From Marinilabilia sp964403175 (lineage in GTDB: Bacteria; Bacteroidota; Bacteroidia; Bacteroidales; Marinilabiliaceae), in assembly GCA_964403175.1 (NCBI GenBank), contig CAYOFH010000066.1, positions 1 to 17,510 of the forward strand: a stretch of 17,510 nt of DNA. The letters are read 5' to 3'. Both the position numbers and the translations under genes were made by a program. The notes beneath the pieces were generated by a model. The model was not told the DNA's origin. It did not search any database and saw only the letters and a list, made by a program, of their open reading frames with translations. Positions 6,287 to 15,131 of this stretch are shown here, piece by piece. Every line of letters starts with the position of its first letter. Positions within the stretch are counted from its first letter, which is position 1.

Positions 6287-7516
6287 ATGAAGCAGTTATT
6301 ACTAAGTTTTGCAGGCTTATTATTGTCGTTCACTCCTGTTTTGGCCGAAGGTTATCAGGTAAATGTGCAGGGACAAAAGCAAACAGGAATGGGACATACA
6401 GGAACAGCACTTTTGCTGGGACCATCATCCATTCATTTTAATCCAGGAGCTTTATCATTTCTGGAAAGGGAATTTATGTTTTCAGGAGGCGTAAGTGGTG
6501 TAATATCGCAAAATACCTTTATGAAAGAGCAACCTTCTCTTTATAGTGCCGAAAGTGATAATCCCATGGGAACTCCCTTTTCAATATACGGAGCCATGCG
6601 ATTGAATGAAAAACTGGTCATTGGACTAGGCGCCAATTCTCCTTACGGGAACAGTCTTGTATGGGGCGATGACTGGGATGGCCGCTATTTGATTCAGGAT
6701 CTTTCCCTTCAGGCTATTTTTGTACAGCCTACAGTATCTTATGCCATCACTCCGAAAATTAGTGTTGGTGGTGGCCCTGTTGCCGTTTTTGGGGCTGTTA
6801 AATTTAATAAGGCGCTCCCTCTGCAATCGGAAAACGGAGACGGACAAGTTACTCTTGAAGGAAATACCGTGGCCTATGGCTATAATCTGGGCCTTTTTGT
6901 GAAATTGACCTCCGACCTTTCTTTTGGCGTAAATTATCGCTCCGAAGTAAATGTGGAAATGGAGGAAGGAGATGCTGCCTTTTCGGTTCCGGAGAGTATG
7001 CAGGCGAATTTTCCTGAGGGAAATACCTTTTCGGCTGCATTACCCATGCCATCGAATTTGACTTTTGGTCTTGGCTGGCAGGCAACCGACAAACTATTAC
7101 TTGCCGTTGACCTCCAAAGTGTGGGGTGGTCAGCTTATGAGGAGCTGAATTTTGATTTTGAAGAAAATACGGCAGCCCTGCAGGATTCTGAGAATCCCCG
7201 GAACTATGAAAATACGATGATTTACAGATTGGGAGCTGAATATCAGGCATTAGAAAATCTGAAAGTTCGCGCCGGAATCTATTATGATGAAACACCTATT
7301 CCAGTCGATTATCTGACACCTGAAACTCCGGGAGCAAATAAGACCGGTATCTCGACAGGGTTTTCCTATAATTTTACCTCTGCTCTGGCATTGGATGCGT
7401 CAATCGTTTATATTTCTGCTGAAGAACGTACAGATGGATACGCACCACTGAATTATTACGGAACCTACAATTCTTCAGCCTGGATTCCCGGAGTGGGAGT
7501 TAGCTGGACATTTTAA
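6287..7516 (+). CDS. OmpP1/FadL/TodX-family outer-membrane transporter
   Basis: FadL-type proteins are 14-stranded outer-membrane beta-barrels that admit hydrophobic molecules such as long-chain fatty acids or aromatic hydrocarbons. From the ATG at 6287 the 409-residue protein opens with a clear signal peptide, MKQLLLSFAGLLLSFTPVLA, cleaved before EGYQV. An upstream in-frame TTG at 6266 would put seven extra residues before it and is rejected. The mature N-terminus has the family region GMGHTGTALLLGPSSIHFNPGALSFL, matching the FadL plug motif with Asn-Pro-Gly/Ala. The rest alternates amphipathic strands and ends GVGVSWTF, an aromatic C-terminus typical of barrel insertion. The SGNH lipoprotein gene starts 16 bp downstream, so both are probably co-transcribed. 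The substrate is unknown. Confidence 0.92.
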   Translation: MKQLLLSFAGLLLSFTPVLAEGYQVNVQGQKQTGMGHTGTALLLGPSSIHFNPGALSFLEREFMFSGGVSGVISQNTFMKEQPSLYSAESDNPMGTPFSIYGAMRLNEKLVIGLGANSPYGNSLVWGDDWDGRYLIQDLSLQAIFVQPTVSYAITPKISVGGGPVAVFGAVKFNKALPLQSENGDGQVTLEGNTVAYGYNLGLFVKLTSDLSFGVNYRSEVNVEMEEGDAAFSVPESMQANFPEGNTFSAALPMPSNLTFGLGWQATDKLLLAVDLQSVGWSAYEELNFDFEENTAALQDSENPRNYENTMIYRLGAEYQALENLKVRAGIYYDETPIPVDYLTPETPGANKTGISTGFSYNFTSALALDASIVYISAEERTDGYAPLNYYGTYNSSAWIPGVGVSWTF

Positions 7517-7532
7517 TTTTAAAAGCAAAACG

Positions 7533-8888
7533 ATGAAATTTAAATTATTATATATAACCATTGTAGCATTGGGAGTGGTTTCCTGTCAGAAAGAAGCAGA
7601 TGTTCCTGTACCCAGAATAGGAGAGGCCGATTTTTCTGTGTTCGTTGCAATGGGAGATTCCTATACTGCCGGATACACCAACGGGGCACTTAGCCGTGAA
7701 GGACAGGAAAGTGCTTTTGCTACCTTGATTGCGGAAAATCTAACCCAATTATCCAATACGGGTTTTACAGTTCCTTTTTTACCTGAAGGAACTAGTGTGG
7801 GCTCATCTCTGGAAGGGGAAATGGAACTGCAGGTAACCTCTGATGGATTGGCACCGGAAGTGACAAACGGGAATCCTGAATTGCTTACAGACCAGTCAGC
7901 CTGGAAAAATAGTGACGCGCCATATCATAACTTAGGTATCCCCGGAGCCCGAAGTTATCATTTGGTAGCTCCGGAATATGGGGATTATACTCAGGGGCAA
8001 GGGAACTTTAACCCTTTTTATGCACGTTTTGCCACTGCACCAGGAGTTTCCACAGCCTTGTCGGATGCCCTGGCTTTAGAACCCACATTTTTTAGTCTTA
8101 TGATAGGCGGAAATGATGTATTGGGATACGCTCTTGCAGGTGGAGAAGGGGAAACAGAAGGAATGGGAGGTGACGATATTACTCCGGTCAGTGCTTTTGC
8201 GCAGAGTTTTAGCTATCTGTTATCCGAACTGACATCAAATGGAGCTAAAGGAGTTGTTGCAACTGTTCCGGACATCGATCAACTTCCTTTCTTTAATACA
8301 GTTGTTCCCAATATGCTTGTATTAACTGCCGAGCAGGCCTCTTCCCTCAATGCTGGTTATGAACAGTATAACGCTGCCGCCGCCCAGCACGGCCTTGATG
8401 AAATAAACTTTTCAGTTGGCCCCAATTTATTTGTGGTTGAAGATGCAGATCATCCGCTGGGGTTACGTCAGGCTAAACCAGAGGAAAAATTGCTGTTGAC
8501 AGCCCGTATTGGCATTTCTTCAGCCGGATGGGGATCACAGGTTCCTGTTCCACAAGATCAGGTTCTGGATCAGAATGAACTCGAGGCTATCGCAGATGCA
8601 ACCGAATCATTTAACGATTTAATTCGCAGTAGTGCAGATCAGTTTGATCTGGCACTGGTAGAGACTAATGCTTTGCTTGAAAATACTGCTGACGGCCTTA
8701 TGATTGACGGCAATGTCTATACTAATGAATACATTACAGGAGGTCTTTTTTCTTTGGATGGCATTCATGTTACTGCCCGGGGTTCAGCCATTTTGGCCAA
8801 CGAATTTATTGATGCAGTGAATGAAAAATATGGAAGTACCATTCCTCATGTGGTTGTGAATAACGAGGACGGGATTATTTTTCCGTAA
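7533..8888 (+). CDS. SGNH/GDSL-family hydrolase, outer-membrane lipoprotein
   Basis: This 451-residue protein is probably an esterase or lipase of the SGNH fold. The signal peptide ends in a lipobox, GVVSC, with Cys18 the predicted lipidated residue, placing it at the cell envelope. All catalytic blocks are visible: GDSYTAG with nucleophile Ser43, block II LGIPGA with Gly136, block III GGND with Asn194, and block V DGIH with Asp409 and His412. It is longer than minimal SGNH enzymes (about 200-250) because of large inserts between blocks I-II and III-V. It lies 16 bp after a fadL gene. That pairing suggests the hydrolase releases hydrophobic products that the transporter takes up. The functional link is inferred. 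A strong terminator follows 27 bp after the stop. Confidence 0.92.
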   Translation: MKFKLLYITIVALGVVSCQKEADVPVPRIGEADFSVFVAMGDSYTAGYTNGALSREGQESAFATLIAENLTQLSNTGFTVPFLPEGTSVGSSLEGEMELQVTSDGLAPEVTNGNPELLTDQSAWKNSDAPYHNLGIPGARSYHLVAPEYGDYTQGQGNFNPFYARFATAPGVSTALSDALALEPTFFSLMIGGNDVLGYALAGGEGETEGMGGDDITPVSAFAQSFSYLLSELTSNGAKGVVATVPDIDQLPFFNTVVPNMLVLTAEQASSLNAGYEQYNAAAAQHGLDEINFSVGPNLFVVEDADHPLGLRQAKPEEKLLLTARIGISSAGWGSQVPVPQDQVLDQNELEAIADATESFNDLIRSSADQFDLALVETNALLENTADGLMIDGNVYTNEYITGGLFSLDGIHVTARGSAILANEFIDAVNEKYGSTIPHVVVNNEDGIIFP

Positions 8889-8895
8889 TTTTGTT

Positions 8896-9039
8896 TCAGC
8901 ATAATCTTCTGATTAAAAAAATGCCGGCAATTCCGGCATTTTTTGTTCCCATTGAAGACATATCTGCCTCACGCTGATGTGCTTTGGCATCAAGTTTGTT
9001 TATATCTGTCTGCAATTCTTTTAATTTTGCATCAAACAT
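8896..9039 (-). pseudogene. Remnant of a small coiled-coil protein gene
   Basis: From the ATG at 9039 a 47-codon frame starts MFDAKLKELQTDINKLDAKA. This is a regular heptad-like, charge-rich helix resembling small coiled-coil proteins of about 100 residues that are common in Bacteroidota. The open frame extends a few codons upstream of the ATG with plausible helix sequence (KTKEIYSD) before a stop. After about 32 residues the coiled coil ends abruptly and the frame runs through the terminator hairpin at 8916-8944, giving meaningless residues. I read this as the surviving N-terminal part of a decayed gene. A genuine 47-residue micropeptide is the alternative. No promoter or conserved end supports expression. 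Confidence 0.35.
8916..8944. terminator. Strong bidirectional rho-independent terminator
   Basis: A 12-bp perfect stem (8916-8927 with 8933-8944) has a core TGCCGG/CCGGCA, a 5-nt loop CAATT, and an A-run on the left and T-run on the right. It can work in both directions. On the plus strand it closes the fadL-SGNH transcription unit. Confidence 0.9.
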
Positions 9040-9257
9040 ATCACTGTAAATTTCTTTGGTTTTTGCGTTTTAATTCAGGGATTGAGGGGATAAAAGAATT
9101 ATCCTAAAATCATTTATGAGAACGATTGCATTTTGCCAACAGTTAAACCTCGGAATAGAGAATTTACGTATAAGGAAGGGTAAAGCCCTCAAAAATTTCT
9201 ATTTTTACCGCATTAATTAAGAATAGTCCGGTTTTAGCCCTCAAAACATAAAACAGA
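9040..9257. other. Intergenic region upstream of the M23 peptidase gene
   Basis: No gene, strong hairpin or TAnnTTTG box was found here. The sequence AGCCCTCAAAA occurs twice, near 9184 and 9236, the second just before the M23 start. The promoter of the M23-TPR-helicase set must lie here but could not be pinned down. Confidence 0.3.
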
Positions 9258-10982
9258 ATGCAGAGTCGAAATATCTTTCTTTTTTACAGTTTCTTTTTTC
9301 TGATATTTACTATTTCATTGTCTGCTCAGAAAAATAGTCATTCCTGGGATTATCATTTCCCAATGAATCTGGAACCCAAAGTAAGTGGTAGTTTTGGAGA
9401 AATTAGAAACAATCATTTTCATTCCGGTCTCGACATTACCACACAAGGTAAGACAGGTTTACCTGTTTTTGCTGCTGATGATGGGTTTGTTTCCCGTATT
9501 GCGGTGTCTCCCAGTGGGTTTGGTAAAGCTCTTTACATCGACCATCCATCCGGATTTACTACCGTTTATGCACATTTGGAATCCTTCTCACCCTTGCTTG
9601 ATTCTGTAGTTCTTGCTCTTCAGTATCAGAAAAAATCTTTTACTGTTAATGAGTATTTCGCTCCCGGACAATTTCCGGTTAACAGGGGAGAGGTTGTTGC
9701 TTTTTCCGGAAACTCCGGAAGTTCAGGTGGCCCACATTTACATTTCGAAGTGCGAGAAACAGAAGGTCAAAAACCCATTGACCCTCTGGCTTTTGTCACT
9801 CCAGTAAAAGATAATGTACGTCCCCAAATTACAGGAATAAAGCTTTATCCCATCGGAGATGGATCAACCATCAACGGCGAAAATAAGTCGGTGTATTACC
9901 CTGCGGTTTTCTACAACGGCGCATTTCATTTAAAGCATAAACCTGATATTAAAGCCGCAGGAACTATCGGAGTTGGGATTGAGGTTGTTGATTATTTTTC
10001 AGGTTCGTGGCGAAAATGTGGAGTTCATAGTATAAACCTTGAAGTAAATGAAAAAACAATTTATTCATACGTGATGGATGGTTTCTATTTTCATGATACC
10101 CGTTTTATTAATAGTCACATTGACTTCTCAGAGAAAATGAAAACCGGCCGCACTATCCAGAAAAGTTATCTTGATCCCTACAATTCCATTGATCTGTATG
10201 AAGTAGATGCTCAAAGGGGACGGGTTGTACTGGAACCAGGGACTGATTTTGAATTTTCATATATGGTAGCAGATATGGCAGGAAATATTTCTCCCTTGAG
10301 CTTTACTGTGCAGGGTGATCGTTTTTTGGCTTCAAAAACAGAAACAAATAATGATCAATTATTCATTGATGCCGGAGAAGATTTTGCTTTTGAACAGGAT
10401 GGTCATACCGTTATTATGAAAAAAGGGACTTTTTATAATGATATTGTCGGAAGTATAAATGTTAGAGAATCAGTTATTTCAGAGTCTGGGACGGTTTTTT
10501 CGATATTTGATAAAACCTTTCCGGTGCATAATCGGTTTGAAATAAAAATACCGCTGGCTGATAATTATGAGACAACCGGATTATGCGGGGCCGTGTTGGA
10601 TGGAAATCTTAAACCTCAATATGCAGGCGGCCAAAAAATTGGTTCCGGTTTTTTCATAGAAAGTCGTGTCTGTGGGGATTTTCTTTTGGTTCGGGACACC
10701 GTTCCTCCTGTTTTAAAGATTAAAAACAAACCCTCTCAGATGAATTATAAAAACAGGAGTAAGATGGTAATGCTTCTTAAAGATAACTTCTCCGGTATTG
10801 AGCGGTATGAATGCTATATCAACGATAAATGGGCTCTTTTTGAGTTTGATGCTAAAAGTAATGAGTTGATTTGTTACTTTGAGAAAGTTCCATTTCTCAC
10901 AAATGGTCGTCATCAGCTGGTAATTAAGGCAAAGGATAATGCCGGCAATGAAGAAGTATTTCAAACCAGCTTCAACTATTGA
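9258..10982 (+). CDS. Secreted M23-family zinc metallopeptidase (LytM/lysostaphin type) with C-terminal Ig-like region
   Basis: This 574-residue protein probably cleaves peptidoglycan cross-bridges or acts as a LytM-type regulator of other hydrolases. A signal peptide (about residues 1-24, ending SLSA-Q) exports it. The M23 domain spans roughly 30-180 and keeps every key residue: zinc ligands His55 and Asp59 (HSGLD) and His162 in HLHFE, with catalytic His160 and His106 (YAHLE). It is therefore predicted active, not a degenerate LytM. The remaining 390 residues are beta-rich. A C-terminal segment from about 480 (DTVPPVL, then AKDNAGN) looks like a bacterial Ig-like domain, perhaps for wall or partner binding. 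The stop codon is 5 bp from the next start, indicating co-transcription with the TPR and helicase genes. Confidence 0.93.
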   Translation: MQSRNIFLFYSFFFLIFTISLSAQKNSHSWDYHFPMNLEPKVSGSFGEIRNNHFHSGLDITTQGKTGLPVFAADDGFVSRIAVSPSGFGKALYIDHPSGFTTVYAHLESFSPLLDSVVLALQYQKKSFTVNEYFAPGQFPVNRGEVVAFSGNSGSSGGPHLHFEVRETEGQKPIDPLAFVTPVKDNVRPQITGIKLYPIGDGSTINGENKSVYYPAVFYNGAFHLKHKPDIKAAGTIGVGIEVVDYFSGSWRKCGVHSINLEVNEKTIYSYVMDGFYFHDTRFINSHIDFSEKMKTGRTIQKSYLDPYNSIDLYEVDAQRGRVVLEPGTDFEFSYMVADMAGNISPLSFTVQGDRFLASKTETNNDQLFIDAGEDFAFEQDGHTVIMKKGTFYNDIVGSINVRESVISESGTVFSIFDKTFPVHNRFEIKIPLADNYETTGLCGAVLDGNLKPQYAGGQKIGSGFFIESRVCGDFLLVRDTVPPVLKIKNKPSQMNYKNRSKMVMLLKDNFSGIERYECYINDKWALFEFDAKSNELICYFEKVPFLTNGRHQLVIKAKDNAGNEEVFQTSFNY

Positions 10983-10987
10983 TTTTT

Positions 10988-13129
10988 ATGCGAAAACTGT
11001 TATATTTTATTATTCTTCTGATGGCTCTTCCTCTGGGTAGTGCAAAAGCACAGATTGATACCGACCGAATGACCATTATCGGGAGAAATGCCCTTTATTA
11101 TGAGGATTATATTCTAGCCATTCAATATTTTAATCAAATCATTAAAGCCAAACCCTATCTGGCAGAGCCTTACTATTACAGGGCAGTGGGAAAATATCAT
11201 CTCGAAGATTATCATGGAGCTGTGGATGATTGTGATAAAGCTTTGGAAATAAACCCTTATTTAATTGATGCTTACAATTTAAGAGGTATTTTACATCAGA
11301 AAATTGAAAAAACCGAATTGGCAATTGAGGATTTTCAAAAGGGACTGGATGTGGAACCGCTTAATCTGGATTTAATGATTAACCTGGGGATTGCTTACAT
11401 TCAAAACGATAAATTCGCCAAAGCAATTGATGTTTATTCAACGGTTCTGGACGAATCGCCTAATCTTGTTACTGCCTATTTGAATCGTGGATTAGCAAAA
11501 TTTTCAGCAAATGATACCACCGGAGCACTTAAGGATTTTGCTAAAGCAATTGATAAGAATCCATATATACCGGATGGGTTTGTAAACCGCTCGATGATTT
11601 ATTATCAGCAGGGAGATTTTGAAATGGCGCAGGCAGATATCAACGAGGCGATAAAATTAAGGCCAGAGGAATCTTCCTTTTATATGAACCGTGGTATTAT
11701 TCGTTATCAGCTGGACAACCTAAAAGGTACCTTATCCGATTTTGATAGATTTGTGGAAATGGAACCCCGGAATGCTATGGGATATAACAACAGAGGGATT
11801 TTACGTGCTGAAATAGGTGATCTGGATGGTGCAATTGATGATTTCTCCCGCGTGTTAGCTCTAAGAGGGGAAGATCTTCCAACCCTATACTACCGGGGAA
11901 TGTTGTATCAGGAAAAGGGCGAATTTAGAAAAGCTTTGTCCGATTATAATATTGTTGCGGATGCTTATCCTGATTTCTCTCCTGTTTACTCCAACCGTGC
12001 CGAAGTTAGGTTTGCCTTGGGCCAGGAAGAGGCTGCGCAACTGGATTATAATACCGCCATGAAGTTGGAAATGGATCGCAGAAACAAAATAGGTAATGAA
12101 GATAAACAGTCTGCAGCTAAGAGAGATAGCCAAGCAACAAAAGAAGAGAAAGGAAAGCCCAAAGAAACCAAGTCCGAAGACGATCGGAATATCCGAAATT
12201 ACGATAAGATGGCAGTTTTGGATGACTTTGGAGGCGATCAACCTGAGGAGTTGACAAGTACTTCCTTAAGAGGGAAAATACAAAACCGTAATATAATGGT
12301 TGATCTTCAGGAACCATACGGTTTGACTTTTTTCCCGGGTGATACTCTTGTTCACAGAGTACGTTATTTTGAAAAAGAGGTTGAAGAATTAGCCGATCAG
12401 TTTGTAACTGACCGTTCGGTGGAAATTGCCAACGTCAATAAAGAAATATCCAGGGAAGCATCTGCTACCCTATTTGAAGATATTTCCCGTTTGACGGTTG
12501 AAATTAAAAACCAAAATACCGACTCTATTCAATCATTAATAATAATGGAACGGGGTTTGCATTATTTGGCAGTACAGAATCTTAATAATTCTATTGAAGA
12601 TTTTGACCATGCCATTTCTCTGGATAATCAAAATTACCTTGCTTTCTTTCTCAGGGCTTATGCCCGTTATAAAATGGTGGAAACGGTAAGGTCTTTTGAA
12701 GCAGAAGATGCTGCCCCTATTGAGCAATTGGATTTGAATATTTCAAATGAGCCGGTGGGTTCTTCCGGGGGAACTGAACAGATCTCAATTCTTGATTATA
12801 AGCTAATAATTGAAGATCTGGATCGGGTAATTGAAATTGCTCCTCAATTTGAGTTCGCCTGGTTCAATAGAGCTTATATAAAAAGTCTTTTGCGTAACTT
12901 TGATGAATCGGTGGAAGATTATAGCAAAGCAATAGAGATAAACCCTGATTTTGCCGAGGCTTATTTTAACAGAGGCTTGATTCGAATTTATCTGGAACAG
13001 ACTGCCGAAGGAACAATGGATTTAAGTAAAGCGGGTGAACTGGGCGTTTTTGAAGCCTATAGTATCATGAAAAGATATGGTTCCCAACACCTGAATTCTG
13101 CCACGGAAGAGGAGGTTGAGAATGAATAA
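10988..13129 (+). CDS. Secreted TPR protein with two repeat blocks
   Basis: From the ATG at 10988 the protein is 713 residues. It begins with a signal peptide, MRKLLYFIILLMALPLGSAKA, cleaved before QIDT, so it is periplasmic. A TTG at 10979 would overlap the peptidase stop and is not needed. TPR units fill about residues 25-360, with repeated YYNRG/YNNRG-type starts and ALEINPY/AIDKNPY-type ends. A charged, low-complexity linker rich in Lys, Glu, Ser and Asp follows (about 360-400). After it come a region without repeats and a second TPR block (about 520-690). It probably scaffolds envelope proteins. Its position 5 bp after the M23 peptidase suggests it may hold or position that enzyme, which is inference. 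Confidence 0.9.
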   Translation: MRKLLYFIILLMALPLGSAKAQIDTDRMTIIGRNALYYEDYILAIQYFNQIIKAKPYLAEPYYYRAVGKYHLEDYHGAVDDCDKALEINPYLIDAYNLRGILHQKIEKTELAIEDFQKGLDVEPLNLDLMINLGIAYIQNDKFAKAIDVYSTVLDESPNLVTAYLNRGLAKFSANDTTGALKDFAKAIDKNPYIPDGFVNRSMIYYQQGDFEMAQADINEAIKLRPEESSFYMNRGIIRYQLDNLKGTLSDFDRFVEMEPRNAMGYNNRGILRAEIGDLDGAIDDFSRVLALRGEDLPTLYYRGMLYQEKGEFRKALSDYNIVADAYPDFSPVYSNRAEVRFALGQEEAAQLDYNTAMKLEMDRRNKIGNEDKQSAAKRDSQATKEEKGKPKETKSEDDRNIRNYDKMAVLDDFGGDQPEELTSTSLRGKIQNRNIMVDLQEPYGLTFFPGDTLVHRVRYFEKEVEELADQFVTDRSVEIANVNKEISREASATLFEDISRLTVEIKNQNTDSIQSLIIMERGLHYLAVQNLNNSIEDFDHAISLDNQNYLAFFLRAYARYKMVETVRSFEAEDAAPIEQLDLNISNEPVGSSGGTEQISILDYKLIIEDLDRVIEIAPQFEFAWFNRAYIKSLLRNFDESVEDYSKAIEINPDFAEAYFNRGLIRIYLEQTAEGTMDLSKAGELGVFEAYSIMKRYGSQHLNSATEEEVENE

Positions 13130-15131
13130 TGAGTTGCCTGAAAATATGGATCTTGAGAATGTGGAGTTTCGTAATGCTCTTCAATTGATTCAATATACCA
13201 ATTCTTCGGTCTTTCTCACCGGTCGTGCCGGCACAGGAAAATCCACTTTTCTTAAGTATATATGCCGGAATACTCATAAAAAGCATATTGTAGTTGCTCC
13301 TACAGGAGTTGCTGCCATCAATGCAGGTGGAGTAACTATGCATTCGTTTTTCAAGATTCCTTTTCGTCCTATTTTGCCCGATGATCCTGATCTTTCGACC
13401 AAAGATGGGCGTATCTTTGATTTTTTGAAATACAATAAGGAAAAGATAAAGCTTATCCGGGAGATTGATTTGTTGATTATCGATGAGGTTTCGATGGTTC
13501 GTGTTGATATTCTTGATTTCATAGATCAGGTTTTAAGGGTTTATACCAAAAATAAGACGCTCCCGTTTGGAGGAAAGCAGATTCTGATGGTGGGAGATGT
13601 TTTTCAACTGGAACCTGTGGTCAGGCCTGATGACAAGAAAATTCTTGATCGGTTTTATAACTCTCCGTTTTTCTTTTCAGCACGTGTTTTTTCACGTATT
13701 CCCCTGGTGCAAATAGAACTACAGAAAGTTTACCGGCAAAACGACCAGATTTTTGTTCAGATGTTGGATAAAATCAGAGTTAACGCTGCGGAATTTGCTG
13801 ATATAAGTAAGATTAACCAACGATTGGATCGCACGTTTGAACCGCCTGCCAACGAACTTTTCATTACCCTGGCTACCCGTCGTGATACAGTTAATTATAT
13901 TAATGATAAGAAACTTGACGAATTAAAAGGAAAACCTGTTACGTTTATGGGAGAAATACAGGGAGAATTTACCGAATCCAGTCTCCCCACACTCAAAGAA
14001 TTGGTGCTGAAAGAAAATGCACAGGTAATGTTTGTGAAAAACGATCCACAACGACGGTGGTACAACGGAACACTGGCCCTGGTGGATGAGATTAGTGAGG
14101 ATGGGATTTATGTACGCACCGAAGATGATCAGGTTCACTTAATTACCCGTGAGAAGTGGCTGAATCTGAGGTATCGCTACGATGAGGAAAACAATCGTAT
14201 CATAGAGGAGGAGATAGGATCCTTTACCCAATATCCATTAAGGCCGGCCTGGGCCATTACAATACATAAAAGTCAGGGACTTACATTTGAAAAAGTGGTT
14301 GTTGATTTCAGCGGAGGAGCTTTTGCAGGAGGGCAGCTTTACGTGGCATTGAGCCGTTGCCGGTCATTAGAAGGCATCATTCTTAAAACTCCGGTAACTG
14401 CGCGCGATGTAATCGTCAATCCTCAGGTAACTCAATTTGCAAGATTTGCCAATGATCAAAAATTGATTCAGGAGGAGTTGAATAAAGCAAAAGCTGACGG
14501 AGCCTACGTATCTTCTTTGAAGAGCTTCCGGCAGGGGAACTGGTTGGAATCAGCACAGTTTTTGGCTGAGGCTGTTAAGCACCGAAAAGACGACCTTGAA
14601 AGGCCTGAAATACAACGATTTATGGCTTCACAAATGGTTTTCGTTGCCAGATTGAAGAGTAAATTAGATGCGTTGGAAGAGGAACTGACTCTGCAACAAA
14701 AAAATGTCGAAGAATTTGCCAGGGAGTACTTTTTGATGGCTAACGAATGTGAAGTAAAATTTAATGATCAGCGGAGCGCTCTTGCTAATCTGAATAAGGC
14801 TTTAAGCCTTAATCCCCGCTTTATTGATGCTTTGATTCGTCGTGGAAATATTCTGACTGAAACGGGAGATCTCGAGAATGCCGAAAAGGATTTCTCTTTT
14901 GTGTTGAAATTGCGGCAGAGACATTTTGCAGCTCTTTATGGTCGGGGGAAAGCCCGTTTTCAATTAAGACATTTTTCCGGGGCGTATCAGGATTTTCTGG
15001 AGGCTTCAAATTTGCAACAATCCGATCCGGATGTCTATAAAAGCCTGGGTGATGTTTGTGCCCGGCTGGGGGAAATGGAGAAAGCCCAAAACTATTGGAA
15101 TATCGCCGCCAGTCTGGATGATGATGATTAA
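13122..15131 (+). CDS. PIF1/RecD-like superfamily 1 helicase fused to C-terminal TPRs
   Basis: This 669-residue cytoplasmic ATPase carries the SF1 helicase motifs in order: Walker A GRAGTGKS (34-41), motif Ia APTGVAA (59-65), Walker B IIDEVS (119-124), motif III GDVFQLEPV (158-166), motif IV-like VYRQ (203-206), motif V IHKSQG (381-386) and motif VI VALSR (408-412). These match PIF1/RecD2-type 5'-3' DNA helicases. After a coiled stretch near 500-545, the last 120 residues are TPRs (LANLNKALSLNPRFIDALI and following), a fusion that suggests a bound partner. The ATG at 13122 overlaps the upstream stop by 8 bp and is preceded by AGAGGAGG, so translation is probably coupled. A TTG at 13116 is less likely. 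Its place after two envelope genes is unexplained. Confidence 0.9.
   Translation: MNNELPENMDLENVEFRNALQLIQYTNSSVFLTGRAGTGKSTFLKYICRNTHKKHIVVAPTGVAAINAGGVTMHSFFKIPFRPILPDDPDLSTKDGRIFDFLKYNKEKIKLIREIDLLIIDEVSMVRVDILDFIDQVLRVYTKNKTLPFGGKQILMVGDVFQLEPVVRPDDKKILDRFYNSPFFFSARVFSRIPLVQIELQKVYRQNDQIFVQMLDKIRVNAAEFADISKINQRLDRTFEPPANELFITLATRRDTVNYINDKKLDELKGKPVTFMGEIQGEFTESSLPTLKELVLKENAQVMFVKNDPQRRWYNGTLALVDEISEDGIYVRTEDDQVHLITREKWLNLRYRYDEENNRIIEEEIGSFTQYPLRPAWAITIHKSQGLTFEKVVVDFSGGAFAGGQLYVALSRCRSLEGIILKTPVTARDVIVNPQVTQFARFANDQKLIQEELNKAKADGAYVSSLKSFRQGNWLESAQFLAEAVKHRKDDLERPEIQRFMASQMVFVARLKSKLDALEEELTLQQKNVEEFAREYFLMANECEVKFNDQRSALANLNKALSLNPRFIDALIRRGNILTETGDLENAEKDFSFVLKLRQRHFAALYGRGKARFQLRHFSGAYQDFLEASNLQQSDPDVYKSLGDVCARLGEMEKAQNYWNIAASLDDDD

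Noticed and set aside
6849..7295. 148-codon open frame antisense to fadL
   Set aside because: It lies wholly inside the well-supported fadL gene, has no family resemblance and irregular composition, so it is a shadow frame.
10979..10987. TTG start for the secreted TPR protein
   Set aside because: It would overlap the peptidase stop and add three residues before a good signal peptide; the ATG at 10988 fits better.
11885..12241. 118-codon frame antisense to the secreted TPR gene
   Set aside because: Antisense to the repeat and charged linker of a clear gene; the Cys/Phe/Leu-rich translation looks like a shadow.
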